64,000 bases of DNA from RHKX01 sp963820055 (GTDB lineage Bacteria; Actinomycetota; Thermoleophilia; Solirubrobacterales; 70-9): NCBI GenBank assembly GCA_963820055.1, contig CAWFYJ010000005.1, positions 1 to 64,000 of the forward strand, read 5' to 3'. This document shows, one piece after another, positions 41,344 through 50,090 of this stretch (position 1 is the stretch's first letter; the number at the start of each line of letters is the position of its first letter). A program made the position numbers and the translations under genes. Under the pieces are notes generated by a model. It saw only the letters and a program-made list of their open reading frames with translations, had not been told where the DNA came from and made no database searches.

Positions 41344-43328
41344 TGTTCCGCCACGACGAAAACGCAGCACCGACCCACGCGCAGTTCGCGATGCGGGTCG
41401 CGATCCTCGGTGGCATCGCCCTCGTCGCCTTCGGCGCGATCTTCTTCCGGCTCTGGTTCCTCGAGGTGCTCTCCGGCGAGGCCTACCTGAAGGAGGCGAA
41501 CGCCAATCGAGTCCGCGAGATCAAGATCCAGGCCCCGCGCGGCGAGATCCTCGACCGTGCCGGCCGCGTCCTCGTCGACAACAAGACGGTCCTCTCGCTC
41601 CAGGTCCAGCCGAGCGAGCTGCCCCAGCAGACCGAGCCCCGCAACAAGGAACTCCGCCTGGTCGCCGAGGCCGCCGGGATGAGCTACGGGAAGGTCAAGG
41701 ACGAGATGACCACCCAGATGGCGGCCGCGATGGGGATGAAGCCGTCCGAGTACAAGCAGGCGATCCGCGAGGGATCGATCGAGCCGCCGGCGGTTCCGGT
41801 CACCCTCAAACAGGACGTCGACAAGGACGTCGTCTACTTCCTCCGTGAGCGCCAGGACGAGTTCCCCGGCGTCACCGCCTCGCAGGTCTACGTCCGCGAC
41901 TACCCGAACGGCACCCTCGGGGCGCACCTGTTCGGGTACGTCAGCGAGATCGGTCCCGACCAGCTCAAGGAGCCCGCTTACGAGGGCCTCGAGGCAGGCG
42001 ACCGGATCGGCGCGACCGGCCTCGAGCTCCAGTACGACCAGATCCTCCGCGGCCGCAACGGCGCCGTCCGCGTCCAGGTCGACGCCTCGGGCGAGCCGCG
42101 GGGCCGTGAGCTCTCGCGGATCGAGCCGGAGGCCGGCGACAACCTGAAACTGACCCTCGACAAGAAGGTCCAGGCGGCGGGTGAGTCGGCACTCGCCGGC
42201 ACCGGGCTGCCTGGTGCGTTCGTCGCAATGAAGATCGACGACGGCTCGATCCTCGGGATGGGCTCGTCGCCGACCTTCGACCCGAGCGTCTTCACGCCGC
42301 CGGTCTCGACAAAGACGGTCAAGGCGCTGAGCACCGACGAGGAGGATCCGCTGCTCGACCGCGCGATCCAGTCGGGCTACCCGACCGGCTCGACGTTCAA
42401 GGCGGTAACGGGTTCCGCGATGCTCGAGTCGGGTCTGATCACGCCCGACCACACGTTCGCGGACGCCGGATCGTTCGAGCGTTACGGCCGCAAATGGATC
42501 AACGCCGGCGAGGCGGCCAACGGCGTCGTCGACATGGTCTCGGCGCTGAAGGTCTCTTCCGACGTGTTCTTCTACGACCTCGGCGACATCGCCAACCAGG
42601 AATACGACAAGAACGGGAGCGAGATCATCCAGGACTGGGCCAAGCAGCTCAGCTTCGGATCGCTGACCGGCATCGACCTCCCCGGGGAGGGGGCGGGACT
42701 CGTCCCGACGCCCGAGTGGCGCGACAAGCTCTACCAGCAGGCGGCCGATCCCGGATCCTGTGGCGGCAAGGCCCGCCTCTTCGAGCCCGGCTGCTTCGAG
42801 ACCGACCGTCCCTGGAGCGCCGGCGACAACATGAACCTCGCCGTCGGCCAGGGCGACCTGCAGGCGACGCCGCTCCAGCTCGCGACCGCGTACGCGGCGA
42901 TCGGCAACGGGGGAGAGGTCGTCCGCCCGCACTTCGGAATGGAGGCCGAGGACCCGACGGGCGCGCAGACGCAGGCCTTCGAGCCGGCGCCGCGCCGCGA
43001 GGTCGACCTGTCCGACGAGACCCGCTCGACGATCATGGAAGGGCTCCGTGAGGCAGCCATGGAGCCCGGCGGAACTTCCTACCCGACATTCGGCAGCTAT
43101 CCGATCGAGATCGCCGGCAAGACCGGCACCGCGGAGAAGACCGACCAGGAGGATCAATCCTGGTACGTCGCGCTGGCGCCGGCCGACAACCCCAAGTACG
43201 TCGTCGCCTTCACAGCCGAGCGCGGCGGATTCGGCGCTTCGACCGCCGCACCGGCGGCCTGCCAGATCTTCAACGCCCTGTTCAATGTCAAGGACGAATG
43301 CGTCGCGGGGACGAGTCAGACACGCTGA
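41343..43328 (+). CDS. mrdA: Penicillin-binding protein 2 (elongation transpeptidase)
   Basis: 661 aa. One membrane helix near residue 20 (MRVAILGGIALVAFGAIFFRLWFLEVL), the PBP dimerisation domain (IQAPRGEILDRAGRVLVDNKTV, about 55-75), and the transpeptidase domain: S350 in GYPTGSTFK, SSD in VSSDVFFYDLG, and K593 in IAGKTGTAEK. It cross-links new peptidoglycan during rod growth, paired with RodA. A 25-residue insertion with PGSCGGKARLFEPGCFE lies between SSD and KTG and has two Cys. Confidence 0.96.
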   Translation: MFRHDENAAPTHAQFAMRVAILGGIALVAFGAIFFRLWFLEVLSGEAYLKEANANRVREIKIQAPRGEILDRAGRVLVDNKTVLSLQVQPSELPQQTEPRNKELRLVAEAAGMSYGKVKDEMTTQMAAAMGMKPSEYKQAIREGSIEPPAVPVTLKQDVDKDVVYFLRERQDEFPGVTASQVYVRDYPNGTLGAHLFGYVSEIGPDQLKEPAYEGLEAGDRIGATGLELQYDQILRGRNGAVRVQVDASGEPRGRELSRIEPEAGDNLKLTLDKKVQAAGESALAGTGLPGAFVAMKIDDGSILGMGSSPTFDPSVFTPPVSTKTVKALSTDEEDPLLDRAIQSGYPTGSTFKAVTGSAMLESGLITPDHTFADAGSFERYGRKWINAGEAANGVVDMVSALKVSSDVFFYDLGDIANQEYDKNGSEIIQDWAKQLSFGSLTGIDLPGEGAGLVPTPEWRDKLYQQAADPGSCGGKARLFEPGCFETDRPWSAGDNMNLAVGQGDLQATPLQLATAYAAIGNGGEVVRPHFGMEAEDPTGAQTQAFEPAPRREVDLSDETRSTIMEGLREAAMEPGGTSYPTFGSYPIEIAGKTGTAEKTDQEDQSWYVALAPADNPKYVVAFTAERGGFGASTAAPAACQIFNALFNVKDECVAGTSQTR

Positions 43329-43365
43329 CCCCCGGCCACGCTGCTTAGATGAACCGACACTGACC

Positions 43366-44559
43366 ATGCCTACGATCGCCAGACCCCAGACCTTCGACGA
43401 GCGCAGCGCCGGCTTCGGCGAACGCGCCGGATTCCTGCGCATGGACCCCGTCATCGCCTTCGCCGGCATCGGGCTGATCGTCTGCAGCATCATCGCCCTC
43501 GGCTTCACGACTCAGGGCGACGTGGCCGGCGACCCGTACTACTACACGCTTCGTCAGAGCATCTACGCGGTCATCGGAATCGCCCTGATGTACACCCTCG
43601 CGCGGATCGATTACTCGCGTTTCCGCGAGCTCCGCGTCGGCATCTACAGCGCGATGGTCTTCTTCCTCGTCCTCACGCTTGGCCTCGGCTTCGCCGCCCT
43701 CGGCGCCAAGCGGTGGATCGAGCTTCCCTTCTTCCAGTTTCAGCCGTCCGAGCTGGGCAAGCTTCTGCTCGTCCTCGCTCTCGCCGGCTTCGCAATCGAC
43801 AGGGCCCGGCGCCAGACGGAGTGGCAGCGCACCGCGCGGCTGCTTCTGCTCGGCTTCGTGCCCGCGTTGATCGTTTTCGTACAGCCCGATCTGGGTTCCG
43901 CATTGGTCTACGGCGCAGTGACGCTGGCGATCCTCTACATCTCGGGAACCCCGTGGCAGCACTTCGCTGCTCTCGGGGGGATCGCGGTGGCGGCGATCGT
44001 CGCGGTACTGGTGCTCGCACCAGCCGTCGGCCAACCGGTTCTCCACGGGTACCAGCTCGACCGACTGACGTCGTTCCTCAATCCGAGCGACGACCCGGCC
44101 GACTCCAGTTATCAGACGAATCAGGCGCTCATCGCCATCGGTTCCGGCGGAAAAGCCGGACGTGGCGAGGACGCAACACAGGTGCAGCACGGCTTCCTCC
44201 CGGAGTCCCGCACGGACTTCATGTTCTCCGCGATCGCGGAGCGGTGGGGATTCGTCGGCGCTGCACTCCTTCTATCCCTCTATGCCCTGCTCATATGGCG
44301 GGCGCTGCGGATCACGACACTCTCGAAGAACTTGTACGGGAGTCTCGTCGGGGCGGGTATCGCCTCGATGCTGCTCTTCCAGGTTTTCGTCAACGTGGGG
44401 ATGAACGTCGGGCTGATGCCCGTCACGGGCATTCCCCTTCCGTTGGTGAGCTACGGCGGCACGTCCGTCCTGGTCACCTTCATGGCGATCGGCCTTCTTC
44501 AGAGCATCTACGTCCAGTCGCAGCTCTCCTCGCCGGGCAGGTTGAGAAATGCTCTGTGA
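43366..44559 (+). CDS. rodA: RodA SEDS glycosyltransferase
   Basis: 397 aa, about ten membrane helices. SEDS features: GAKRWIELPFFQFQPSELGKLLLVLALA, FVQPDLGSALVY (with catalytic Asp region) and GMNVGLMPVTGIPLPLVSYGGTSVLVTFMAIGLL. Polymerises lipid II into glycan strands with PBP2. The N-terminus ARPQTFDERSAGFGERAGFLR is a soluble extension of about 30 residues. Part of the mre operon. Confidence 0.95.
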   Translation: MPTIARPQTFDERSAGFGERAGFLRMDPVIAFAGIGLIVCSIIALGFTTQGDVAGDPYYYTLRQSIYAVIGIALMYTLARIDYSRFRELRVGIYSAMVFFLVLTLGLGFAALGAKRWIELPFFQFQPSELGKLLLVLALAGFAIDRARRQTEWQRTARLLLLGFVPALIVFVQPDLGSALVYGAVTLAILYISGTPWQHFAALGGIAVAAIVAVLVLAPAVGQPVLHGYQLDRLTSFLNPSDDPADSSYQTNQALIAIGSGGKAGRGEDATQVQHGFLPESRTDFMFSAIAERWGFVGAALLLSLYALLIWRALRITTLSKNLYGSLVGAGIASMLLFQVFVNVGMNVGLMPVTGIPLPLVSYGGTSVLVTFMAIGLLQSIYVQSQLSSPGRLRNAL

Positions 44560-44570
44560 GGTGAGCCCAC

Positions 44571-46508
44571 TTGAAGAAAAAGATCCTCGTATCGGTTGAC
44601 GCCGGTGAAACCCGCGTCGCCGTTCTCGAAGCCAAGGGGTCGGCGCGTGCCGGCCGCAACGGCGGTAAGAAGTCCGAAGACGAAGGCGAGCAGCCGAATG
44701 GCCGCTCCGGGGGCCGCAACGGCTCCGGGAAGGGCGACAACTGGCGCGTCGGCGAGCTCTACGTCGAGCGCCGCGGCTCGCGCTCGATCGTCGGCAACAT
44801 CTACAAGGGCGTCGTCGACAACGTCCTGCCCGGAATGGAGGCGGCGTTCGTCGACATCGGCCTCGAGCGCAACGGCTTCCTCCACGTCGACGAGATCGTC
44901 ACCGCGGACGGCAAGGCCGTCCCGAAGCGCGGCCGCGGCGAGGGCCGCCGGATCGACGAGCTGATCAAGCGCGGTCAGGAGATCGTCGTCCAGGTCGTCA
45001 AGGACCCGCTGAAGACGAAGGGCGCCCGCCTTTCGATGCAGGTCTCGATCGCCGGCCGCTACCTCGTCTACATGCCGCAGGGCGGCGGGATCGGCGTCAG
45101 CCGCCGGCTCCCCGACGGCGAGCGCAGCTCGATGCGCAAGAACCTCGAGAAGCTCCATGACGCCAGCAAGGAGAAGGGCGGCTACATCGTCCGGACCGCA
45201 GCGCAGGGCGCCAAGAAGGAGGACTTCGAGCGTGAGATCGCCTACCTCCACAAGCTCCACGAGGTCCTCGAGCGGCGTTCGAAGGACGCCGAAGCCCCGT
45301 CGCTGATCTTCCAGGAGGCGGATCTGCCGATCCGGGTTCTCCGTGACGTTCTCGGCAGCGAGTTCGACGGCGCCGAGATCGACGACGAGAAGCAGTTCGA
45401 GCGGGTCACCTCGTTCTTCCAGCGGACCGCGCCCGAGCTCGTCGCCTCGGTCGAGATGCACTCCCACGCCGAGCACCTCTTCGAGCGCCACGGCGCCGAG
45501 GAGGCCTTCCGCTCGACGCTGTCGCGGCGGGTCGACCTGCCGTCGGGCGGCTATCTGATCATCGACTACGCCGAGGCGCTGACCGTCATCGACATCAACA
45601 CCGGCAGCTTCACCGGCAAGGGCAAGGGCCGGCTCGAGGACACGATCACGAAGGTCAACGTCGAGGCCGCCGACGAGGTCGTCCGCCAGCTCAGGCTGCG
45701 CGACATCGGCGGCATCATCGTCATCGACTTCATTGACATGGCGCGGGCCAAGAACCGTGACCAGGTCCTGAAGACGCTCCGCAAGGCGCTCGACGAGGAC
45801 CGGACGAAGACCTACGTCGTCGAGGTCTCGCCCCTCGGGCTGGTCGAGATGACCCGCCAGAACGTCACCGACGGCGTCCGCGAGATCCTCACCACCCGCT
45901 GCCCGACCTGCGACGGCGAGGGTGTCGTCCGCTCCGCCGAGACGGTCGCGATCGAGGCGCTCCGCAAGCTCCGCGACGTCGCCGCCGACAACCCGGAGAA
46001 GGAGGCGCACCTGATCCGCGTCAATCCGAAGGTCGCGCGCGAGCTGATGCGGCACGACAGCGGCCTGCTCGAGCTCGAGGAGGAGACGTCGAAGACGTTC
46101 CTGTTCGAGGGCGGCGACGCGCTGCCGATCGACACGTTCGAAGTCGCCGAGTCCGGCGACAAGGCCGAGATCGAGCGGCGCGCGCTGCCGTTCCAGATCG
46201 GCGACGAGGTCCTGCTGACGATCGACGAGCCGCATATGTACAACCCCGGCGACGCCGTGGCGAGGGTCGACGCCCTCGTCATCACGGTCACCGGCGCGGC
46301 TCCTCTGGTCGGCGAGCGGAAGCTTGTGCGGATCGAGGAGATCGGGCGCTCGTCGGGCCTCGCGACGCTGGTCGATGGCATCCCCGAGGGGTCGGGCGAT
46401 CCGGATTCCGCCGAGGGGCTAGAATCCGGCACTCGGCGCCGCGGCCGCAGAGGCGGACGGCGCCGTTCCCGCGCCGGGAGCGGGTCGAATCCCGGCCAAG
46501 AATCCTGA
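44571..46508 (+). CDS. rng: Ribonuclease E/G family endoribonuclease
   Basis: 645 aa from a TTG. S1-like RNA-binding part (GNIYKGVVDNVLPGMEAAFVDIGLERNGFLHVDEI) interrupted after SVDAGETRVAVLEAKG by a 35-residue basic insert. Catalytic DNase-I-like domain with metal Asp in LTVIDINTGSFTGKGKG and IIVIDFIDM; zinc-link CPTCDGEG. After it the small domain (AIEALRKLRDVA...LIRVNPKVARELMRH) and a basic tail (RRRGRRGGRRRSRAGSGS) that may bind RNA or partners. Initiates mRNA decay and rRNA/tRNA maturation. Located just upstream of rplU, as in many actinobacteria. Confidence 0.94.
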   Translation: MKKKILVSVDAGETRVAVLEAKGSARAGRNGGKKSEDEGEQPNGRSGGRNGSGKGDNWRVGELYVERRGSRSIVGNIYKGVVDNVLPGMEAAFVDIGLERNGFLHVDEIVTADGKAVPKRGRGEGRRIDELIKRGQEIVVQVVKDPLKTKGARLSMQVSIAGRYLVYMPQGGGIGVSRRLPDGERSSMRKNLEKLHDASKEKGGYIVRTAAQGAKKEDFEREIAYLHKLHEVLERRSKDAEAPSLIFQEADLPIRVLRDVLGSEFDGAEIDDEKQFERVTSFFQRTAPELVASVEMHSHAEHLFERHGAEEAFRSTLSRRVDLPSGGYLIIDYAEALTVIDINTGSFTGKGKGRLEDTITKVNVEAADEVVRQLRLRDIGGIIVIDFIDMARAKNRDQVLKTLRKALDEDRTKTYVVEVSPLGLVEMTRQNVTDGVREILTTRCPTCDGEGVVRSAETVAIEALRKLRDVAADNPEKEAHLIRVNPKVARELMRHDSGLLELEEETSKTFLFEGGDALPIDTFEVAESGDKAEIERRALPFQIGDEVLLTIDEPHMYNPGDAVARVDALVITVTGAAPLVGERKLVRIEEIGRSSGLATLVDGIPEGSGDPDSAEGLESGTRRRGRRGGRRRSRAGSGSNPGQES

Positions 46509-46535
46509 ATCCTCCACGGAGACGAGCACATCGAT

Positions 46536-47186
46536 ATGTCCACATACGCGATAGTCGAAAGCGGCGGTAAGCAGTACCGCGTCGAGGAGGGGCAGTTCCT
46601 GCTCGTCGACCGCATCGCCGAGGACGAGGGCGCGAAGGTCCCCCTGCGCCCGGTCATGTTCCGCAGCGACTCCGACACCGTCCTCGCCGCCAAGGACCTC
46701 GAGAAGGTCAAGGTCGAGGCGAAGGTCGCCGGCCACGAGCGCGGCGAGAAGATCAAGGTCTTCAAGTACAAGGCGAAGAAGGGCTACCGCAAGCACCAGG
46801 GCCACCGCTCGGAGCTGACGCGCCTCGAGGTCACCGAGGTGAAGATGCTGAGCCGGAAGCCGGCGGCGAGCAAGGACGACGAGTCCGCCGCCAAGCCGAA
46901 GGCCGAGCCGGCCGCCAAGCCGAAGGCCGCCGCCGCGACGGAGGCCAAGGCGCCTGCCGCCGACCCGGCGCCCGCCGAAGGGCTGCCCGAGGGCATCGGC
47001 AAGCCCGCGACGAAGGCGCTCGAGGAGGCCGGGATCACCACCCTCGAGCAGGTCGCCACCAAGACGGAGGCGGAGCTGCTGGAGCTGAAGGGCATCGGCC
47101 CGAAGGCGGTCGAGTCGCTCAAGGAAGAACTCGCGGGCGCGAACCTCTCCCTGAAGGAAGCCGACGAGAGCAAGGAGACCGACTGA
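46536..47186 (+). CDS. rplU: Ribosomal protein L21 with C-terminal helix-hairpin-helix domain
   Basis: 216 aa, about twice the usual 100-105. Residues 1-105 are a complete L21 (MSTYAIVESGGKQYRVEEGQ...KKGYRKHQGHRSELTRLEVTEV). Residues 106-148 are an Ala/Lys/Pro-rich linker. Residues 149-205 are a helix-hairpin-helix-like domain: LPEGIGKPATKALEEAGITTLEQVATKTEAELLELKGIGPKAVESLKEEL, two GIG turns. The extra domain resembles those of RNA polymerase alpha C-terminal domains and DNA repair proteins. Ribosome site GGAGACGAG. It overlaps rpmA by one base. Confidence 0.95.
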   Translation: MSTYAIVESGGKQYRVEEGQFLLVDRIAEDEGAKVPLRPVMFRSDSDTVLAAKDLEKVKVEAKVAGHERGEKIKVFKYKAKKGYRKHQGHRSELTRLEVTEVKMLSRKPAASKDDESAAKPKAEPAAKPKAAAATEAKAPAADPAPAEGLPEGIGKPATKALEEAGITTLEQVATKTEAELLELKGIGPKAVESLKEELAGANLSLKEADESKETD

Positions 47187-47440
47187 TGGCTCACAAGAAG
47201 GGGCTCGGCTCGAGCCGCAACGGACGCGATTCCAACCCGAAGTACCTCGGCGTCAAGGTCTTCGCCGGGCAGACCGTGAAGGGCGGCGAGATCATCGTCC
47301 GCCAGCGCGGCACCCGCTTCCACCCCGGTGACGGCGTCGGCCTCGGCCGCGACCACACGATCTTCGCGACGCGACCCGGCACCGTCGAGTTCACGCCCGG
47401 CCGCAAGGGCCGCGTCGTCTCGGTCGCCACCGCCGAGTAA
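47186..47440 (+). CDS. rpmA: Ribosomal protein L27
   Basis: 84 aa. Canonical N-terminus AHKKGLGSSRNGRDSNPKYLGVKVFAGQ with no leader peptide, then VKGGEIIVRQRGTRFHPGDGVGLGRDHTIFA. The N-terminal tail reaches the peptidyl transferase centre. TGATG overlap with rplU. Confidence 0.97.
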   Translation: MAHKKGLGSSRNGRDSNPKYLGVKVFAGQTVKGGEIIVRQRGTRFHPGDGVGLGRDHTIFATRPGTVEFTPGRKGRVVSVATAE

Positions 47441-47461
47441 CGCCTACACGCGAGCGAGCCG

Positions 47462-47467
47462 TACGCT
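47462..47467 (+). promoter_or_regulatory. -10 element TACGCT of the obg promoter
   Basis: TACGCT, 6 nt before the GTG at 47474. It lies in the right half of an inverted repeat (GCGAGC at 47452, GCTCGC at 47465), which could regulate obg apart from rplU-rpmA. Confidence 0.45.
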
Positions 47468-47473
47468 CGCCCG

Positions 47474-48766
47474 GTGTTTCACGACCACGCACGCATTTTC
47501 GTCGAGGGCGGTCGCGGCGGCGACGGCGTCGTCAGCTTCCGCCGTGAGGCCCACGTTCCGCGCGGCGGTCCCGACGGCGGCGACGGCGGGCACGGGGGAG
47601 ACGTCGTGCTCCTCTGCGATCCCTCGCGCCGGGATCTCGCCTCGATGCGCGTCGCCGCCCACTATCGCGCCGAGCGTGGCCGCCACGGCCAGGGCGCCAA
47701 CAAGCACGGAGCCCGCGGCGGCGACCTGATCGTCCGGGTTCCGCCCGGGACGACCGTCGAGGGGCTCGACGGCGAGTACTTCGACCTCGTCGAGCCCGGC
47801 CAGCGGGCCACAGTGGCCGCCGGCGGGATCGGGGGTCACGGCAACAAGCGCTTCACCGCCTCGACGCGCCAGGCTCCCCGCTTCGCCGAGAAGGGTCTGC
47901 CGGGCCGGTCGGGATGGATCGAGCTGCAGCTGCGGCTGCTCGCCGACGCCGGCCTCGTCGGGCTCCCGAACGCCGGCAAGTCCTCGCTGCTGGCGCGGAT
48001 AACGCGGGCGGCTCCGAAGGTCGCCGATTACCCGTTCACGACGCTCTCGCCGATTCTCGGCACGATCGACGACGGTGACCGCCAGCTCGTCCTCGCCGAC
48101 ATCCCGGGGCTGATCGAAGGGGCCGCCGACGGCGCCGGGCTCGGCCATGAGTTCCTCGCCCACGTCGAGCGCTGCCGCGTCCTCGTCCATCTGCTCGAGC
48201 TCGGCCCGGGCGCCGATCCCGATGCCGCCTACGACGTCGTCCGCGGCGAGCTCGCCGCCCACGGCGCGGGGCTCGAGCGCCTCCCCGAACTCGTCGTCCT
48301 CTCGAAGAGCGACCTGCTTCCGGCCGACGAGGTCGAGCTCGAGCTCGAGACCTGGCGCGAGGGTCACCCCGGGAGCGAGCCGCTCGCGATCTCGTCGGCC
48401 ACCGGGGCCGGGACCGAGGAGCTGGTCGGCGCGATCTTCAGGGCCGTCGCCGGCGCCGCACCCGCCGAGGCGCCCACCCCGAGGGGTGGCCCGGCCGAGC
48501 CCGAGTTCGAGAGCGAGCACCGCGTCTACCGCCCGCAGGGCGCCGGCGGCTTCGACGTCGTCAAGGTCGAGGACGGCGTCTTTGAGATCGTCGGGCGCGG
48601 TGTCGAGATGCTCGTCGAGCGTCACGACCTCGCCAATCCGGAAGCCGTCTCCTACCTCGAACGGCGCCTCAACGAGATCGGCGTCATCAAAGCCCTGCGC
48701 GACGCGGGCTTCGAGACGGGCGACGAGGTCAGGGTCGGCGACGAGGCCTTCGATCTAGATACTTAG
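47474..48766 (+). CDS. obg: GTPase Obg
   Basis: 430 aa. Glycine-rich Obg domain (1-156: FVEGGRGGDGVVSFRREAHVPRGGPDGGDGGHGGDV), G domain (G1 GLPNAGKSS, G3 DIPGLIEGAADGAGLG, G4 VLSKSD, G5 ISSATGAG), and a C-terminal OCT domain (about 345-425: VYRPQGAGGFDVVKVEDGVFEIVGRGVEMLV). Essential large-subunit assembly GTPase tied to the stringent response. proB follows after 3 nt. Confidence 0.97.
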   Translation: MFHDHARIFVEGGRGGDGVVSFRREAHVPRGGPDGGDGGHGGDVVLLCDPSRRDLASMRVAAHYRAERGRHGQGANKHGARGGDLIVRVPPGTTVEGLDGEYFDLVEPGQRATVAAGGIGGHGNKRFTASTRQAPRFAEKGLPGRSGWIELQLRLLADAGLVGLPNAGKSSLLARITRAAPKVADYPFTTLSPILGTIDDGDRQLVLADIPGLIEGAADGAGLGHEFLAHVERCRVLVHLLELGPGADPDAAYDVVRGELAAHGAGLERLPELVVLSKSDLLPADEVELELETWREGHPGSEPLAISSATGAGTEELVGAIFRAVAGAAPAEAPTPRGGPAEPEFESEHRVYRPQGAGGFDVVKVEDGVFEIVGRGVEMLVERHDLANPEAVSYLERRLNEIGVIKALRDAGFETGDEVRVGDEAFDLDT

Positions 48767-48769
48767 GCC

Positions 48770-49858
48770 ATGACCCTCGTCGTCAAGCTCGGGAGCTCGA
48801 TCGTCGCCGGCGCCGACGGCGCGCTGCGCACGGACGTCCTCGACGCCGTCTGCGCCCAGGTCGCCGAGCTCCACAGCGGCGGCGAGGAGATCGTCATGGT
48901 CACCTCCGGCGCGATCGCTCGCGGCCGCCGCCTGCTCGGGCTCGCCGAACGGCCCTCGGCCGTCGACGAGCTCCAGGCCGCCTCCGCGGTCGGGCAGGGC
49001 TCCCTGTTCCGCTCCTACGAGGAGCGCCTCGCCTCCGCCGACGTCCGCGCGGCCCAGGTTCTGCTGACGGCGTTCGACATGTCGGAGCGGATCCACTACC
49101 TGAACGCCCGCCAGACCCTCCAGCGCCTGCTCGCCTGGCACGTCGTTCCGGTTATCAACGAGAACGACACGACCGCCACCGACGAGATCACCTTCGGCGA
49201 CAACGACTTCCTCTCCGCCCAGGTCGCGATCATGATCGAGGCCCGCCACCTGATCCTCCTAACCGATCAGCCCGGCCTCTTCAACACCGACCCGCGCACC
49301 GATCCGGACGCCGAGCTGGTCGAGAACGTCGGCGACACCGCCGAGCTCGACCGCTACGAGATCGGCTCCCGCGGCTCGCAGTTCGGATCCGGCGGCATGC
49401 GCAGCAAGGTCGTCGCCGCCCAGATGGCGAGCGGCTCCGGCATCGCGGTCACGATCTGCGACGGCACCGCGCCCGGCACCCTCCTCGCCGCCGCTCGCGG
49501 CGACCGCGTCGGCACCTCCTTCACCGGCCGCAACAACCGCGCCCCGAGCTTCAAGCTCTGGCTCCGCTGGGCCACTCCCGCCCAGGGCCGCATCGTCGTC
49601 GACGACGGCGCCGGCCGCGTCCTCCGCGACAGCGGCTCCTCGCTCCTGCCCGTCGGCATCACCGGCGTCGAGGGCACGTTCGCCGCCGGCGACCCGGTCG
49701 AGGTCGTCGACGGCGGCGGCATCGTCGGCAAGGGCATCGCCGAGCACTCCTCCGAGGTCCTCACCCGCCTGCTCGGCAAGCGCAGCAGCGAGGTCGCCGA
49801 GATCCTCCCCGGCGGCGCCGAGGAAGCGATCCACCGGGACCGTTTCGTGCTCACGTAG
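48770..49858 (+). CDS. proB: Glutamate 5-kinase
   Basis: 362 aa. Amino-acid kinase domain (1-255): LVVKLGSSIVAG, VMVTSGAIARGRRLLGL, PVINENDTTATDEITFGDNDFLSA, ILLTDQPGLFNTDP, and SRGSQFGSGGMRSKVVAA. PUA domain about 275-355 (GRIVVDDGAGRVLRDSGSSLLPVGITGVEGTF). First step of proline synthesis, making glutamyl-5-phosphate. Confidence 0.96.
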   Translation: MTLVVKLGSSIVAGADGALRTDVLDAVCAQVAELHSGGEEIVMVTSGAIARGRRLLGLAERPSAVDELQAASAVGQGSLFRSYEERLASADVRAAQVLLTAFDMSERIHYLNARQTLQRLLAWHVVPVINENDTTATDEITFGDNDFLSAQVAIMIEARHLILLTDQPGLFNTDPRTDPDAELVENVGDTAELDRYEIGSRGSQFGSGGMRSKVVAAQMASGSGIAVTICDGTAPGTLLAAARGDRVGTSFTGRNNRAPSFKLWLRWATPAQGRIVVDDGAGRVLRDSGSSLLPVGITGVEGTFAAGDPVEVVDGGGIVGKGIAEHSSEVLTRLLGKRSSEVAEILPGGAEEAIHRDRFVLT

Positions 49859-49925
49859 GTCTTGGCAGTGGGGGGACGGGGGCGGAGGCGACCCGCTGGC
49901 AAGCCGGAGCAACGTGGCGACCTCG

Positions 49926-49960
49926 GTGCACTTTCTCGGTCTGAGACCGAGTAATTGCAC
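49926..49960 (+). repeat. 35-nt hairpin repeat, copy 2
   Basis: Outer arms GTGCA/TGCAC; inner stem CTCGGTCT-G-AGACCGAG is a perfect 8-bp inverted repeat (49935-49951). Same length and arm positions as copy 1. Confidence 0.75.
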
Positions 49961-50076
49961 CGTCTCGGCCGCAGCGCGGGTTTGCGCTCCAGCTCTCGCC
50001 CCGACCCCTCGCTGCCCGAGCCCTCGCTGACCCACCCCGCGAATCCCCTCGCTGACGTCCCCCTCGACCCATTGCG

Positions 50077-50082
50077 TACCCT
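50077..50082 (+). promoter_or_regulatory. -10 element TACCCT of the proA promoter
   Basis: TACCCT, 8 nt before the ATG at 50091; no ribosome site in the gap. Confidence 0.5.
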
Positions 50083-50090
50083 TTGAGGCC

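Larger units (their letters stand above)
49859..50090. other. proB-proA gap with hairpin repeat and short direct repeats
   Basis: 232 bases with no gene. They hold copy 2 of the 35-nt hairpin repeat, three CCCTCGCTG repeats between 50006 and 50051, and the proA promoter. proB and proA are thus separate transcripts or linked by read-through. Confidence 0.5.

Noticed and set aside
41100..43508. 802-codon minus-strand open frame
   Set aside because: Antisense of mrdA; shadow frame.
50006..50051. Three CCCTCGCTG repeats as a CRISPR or iteron array
   Set aside because: Units are too short and unevenly spaced; no spacers of constant length and no cas or rep genes.
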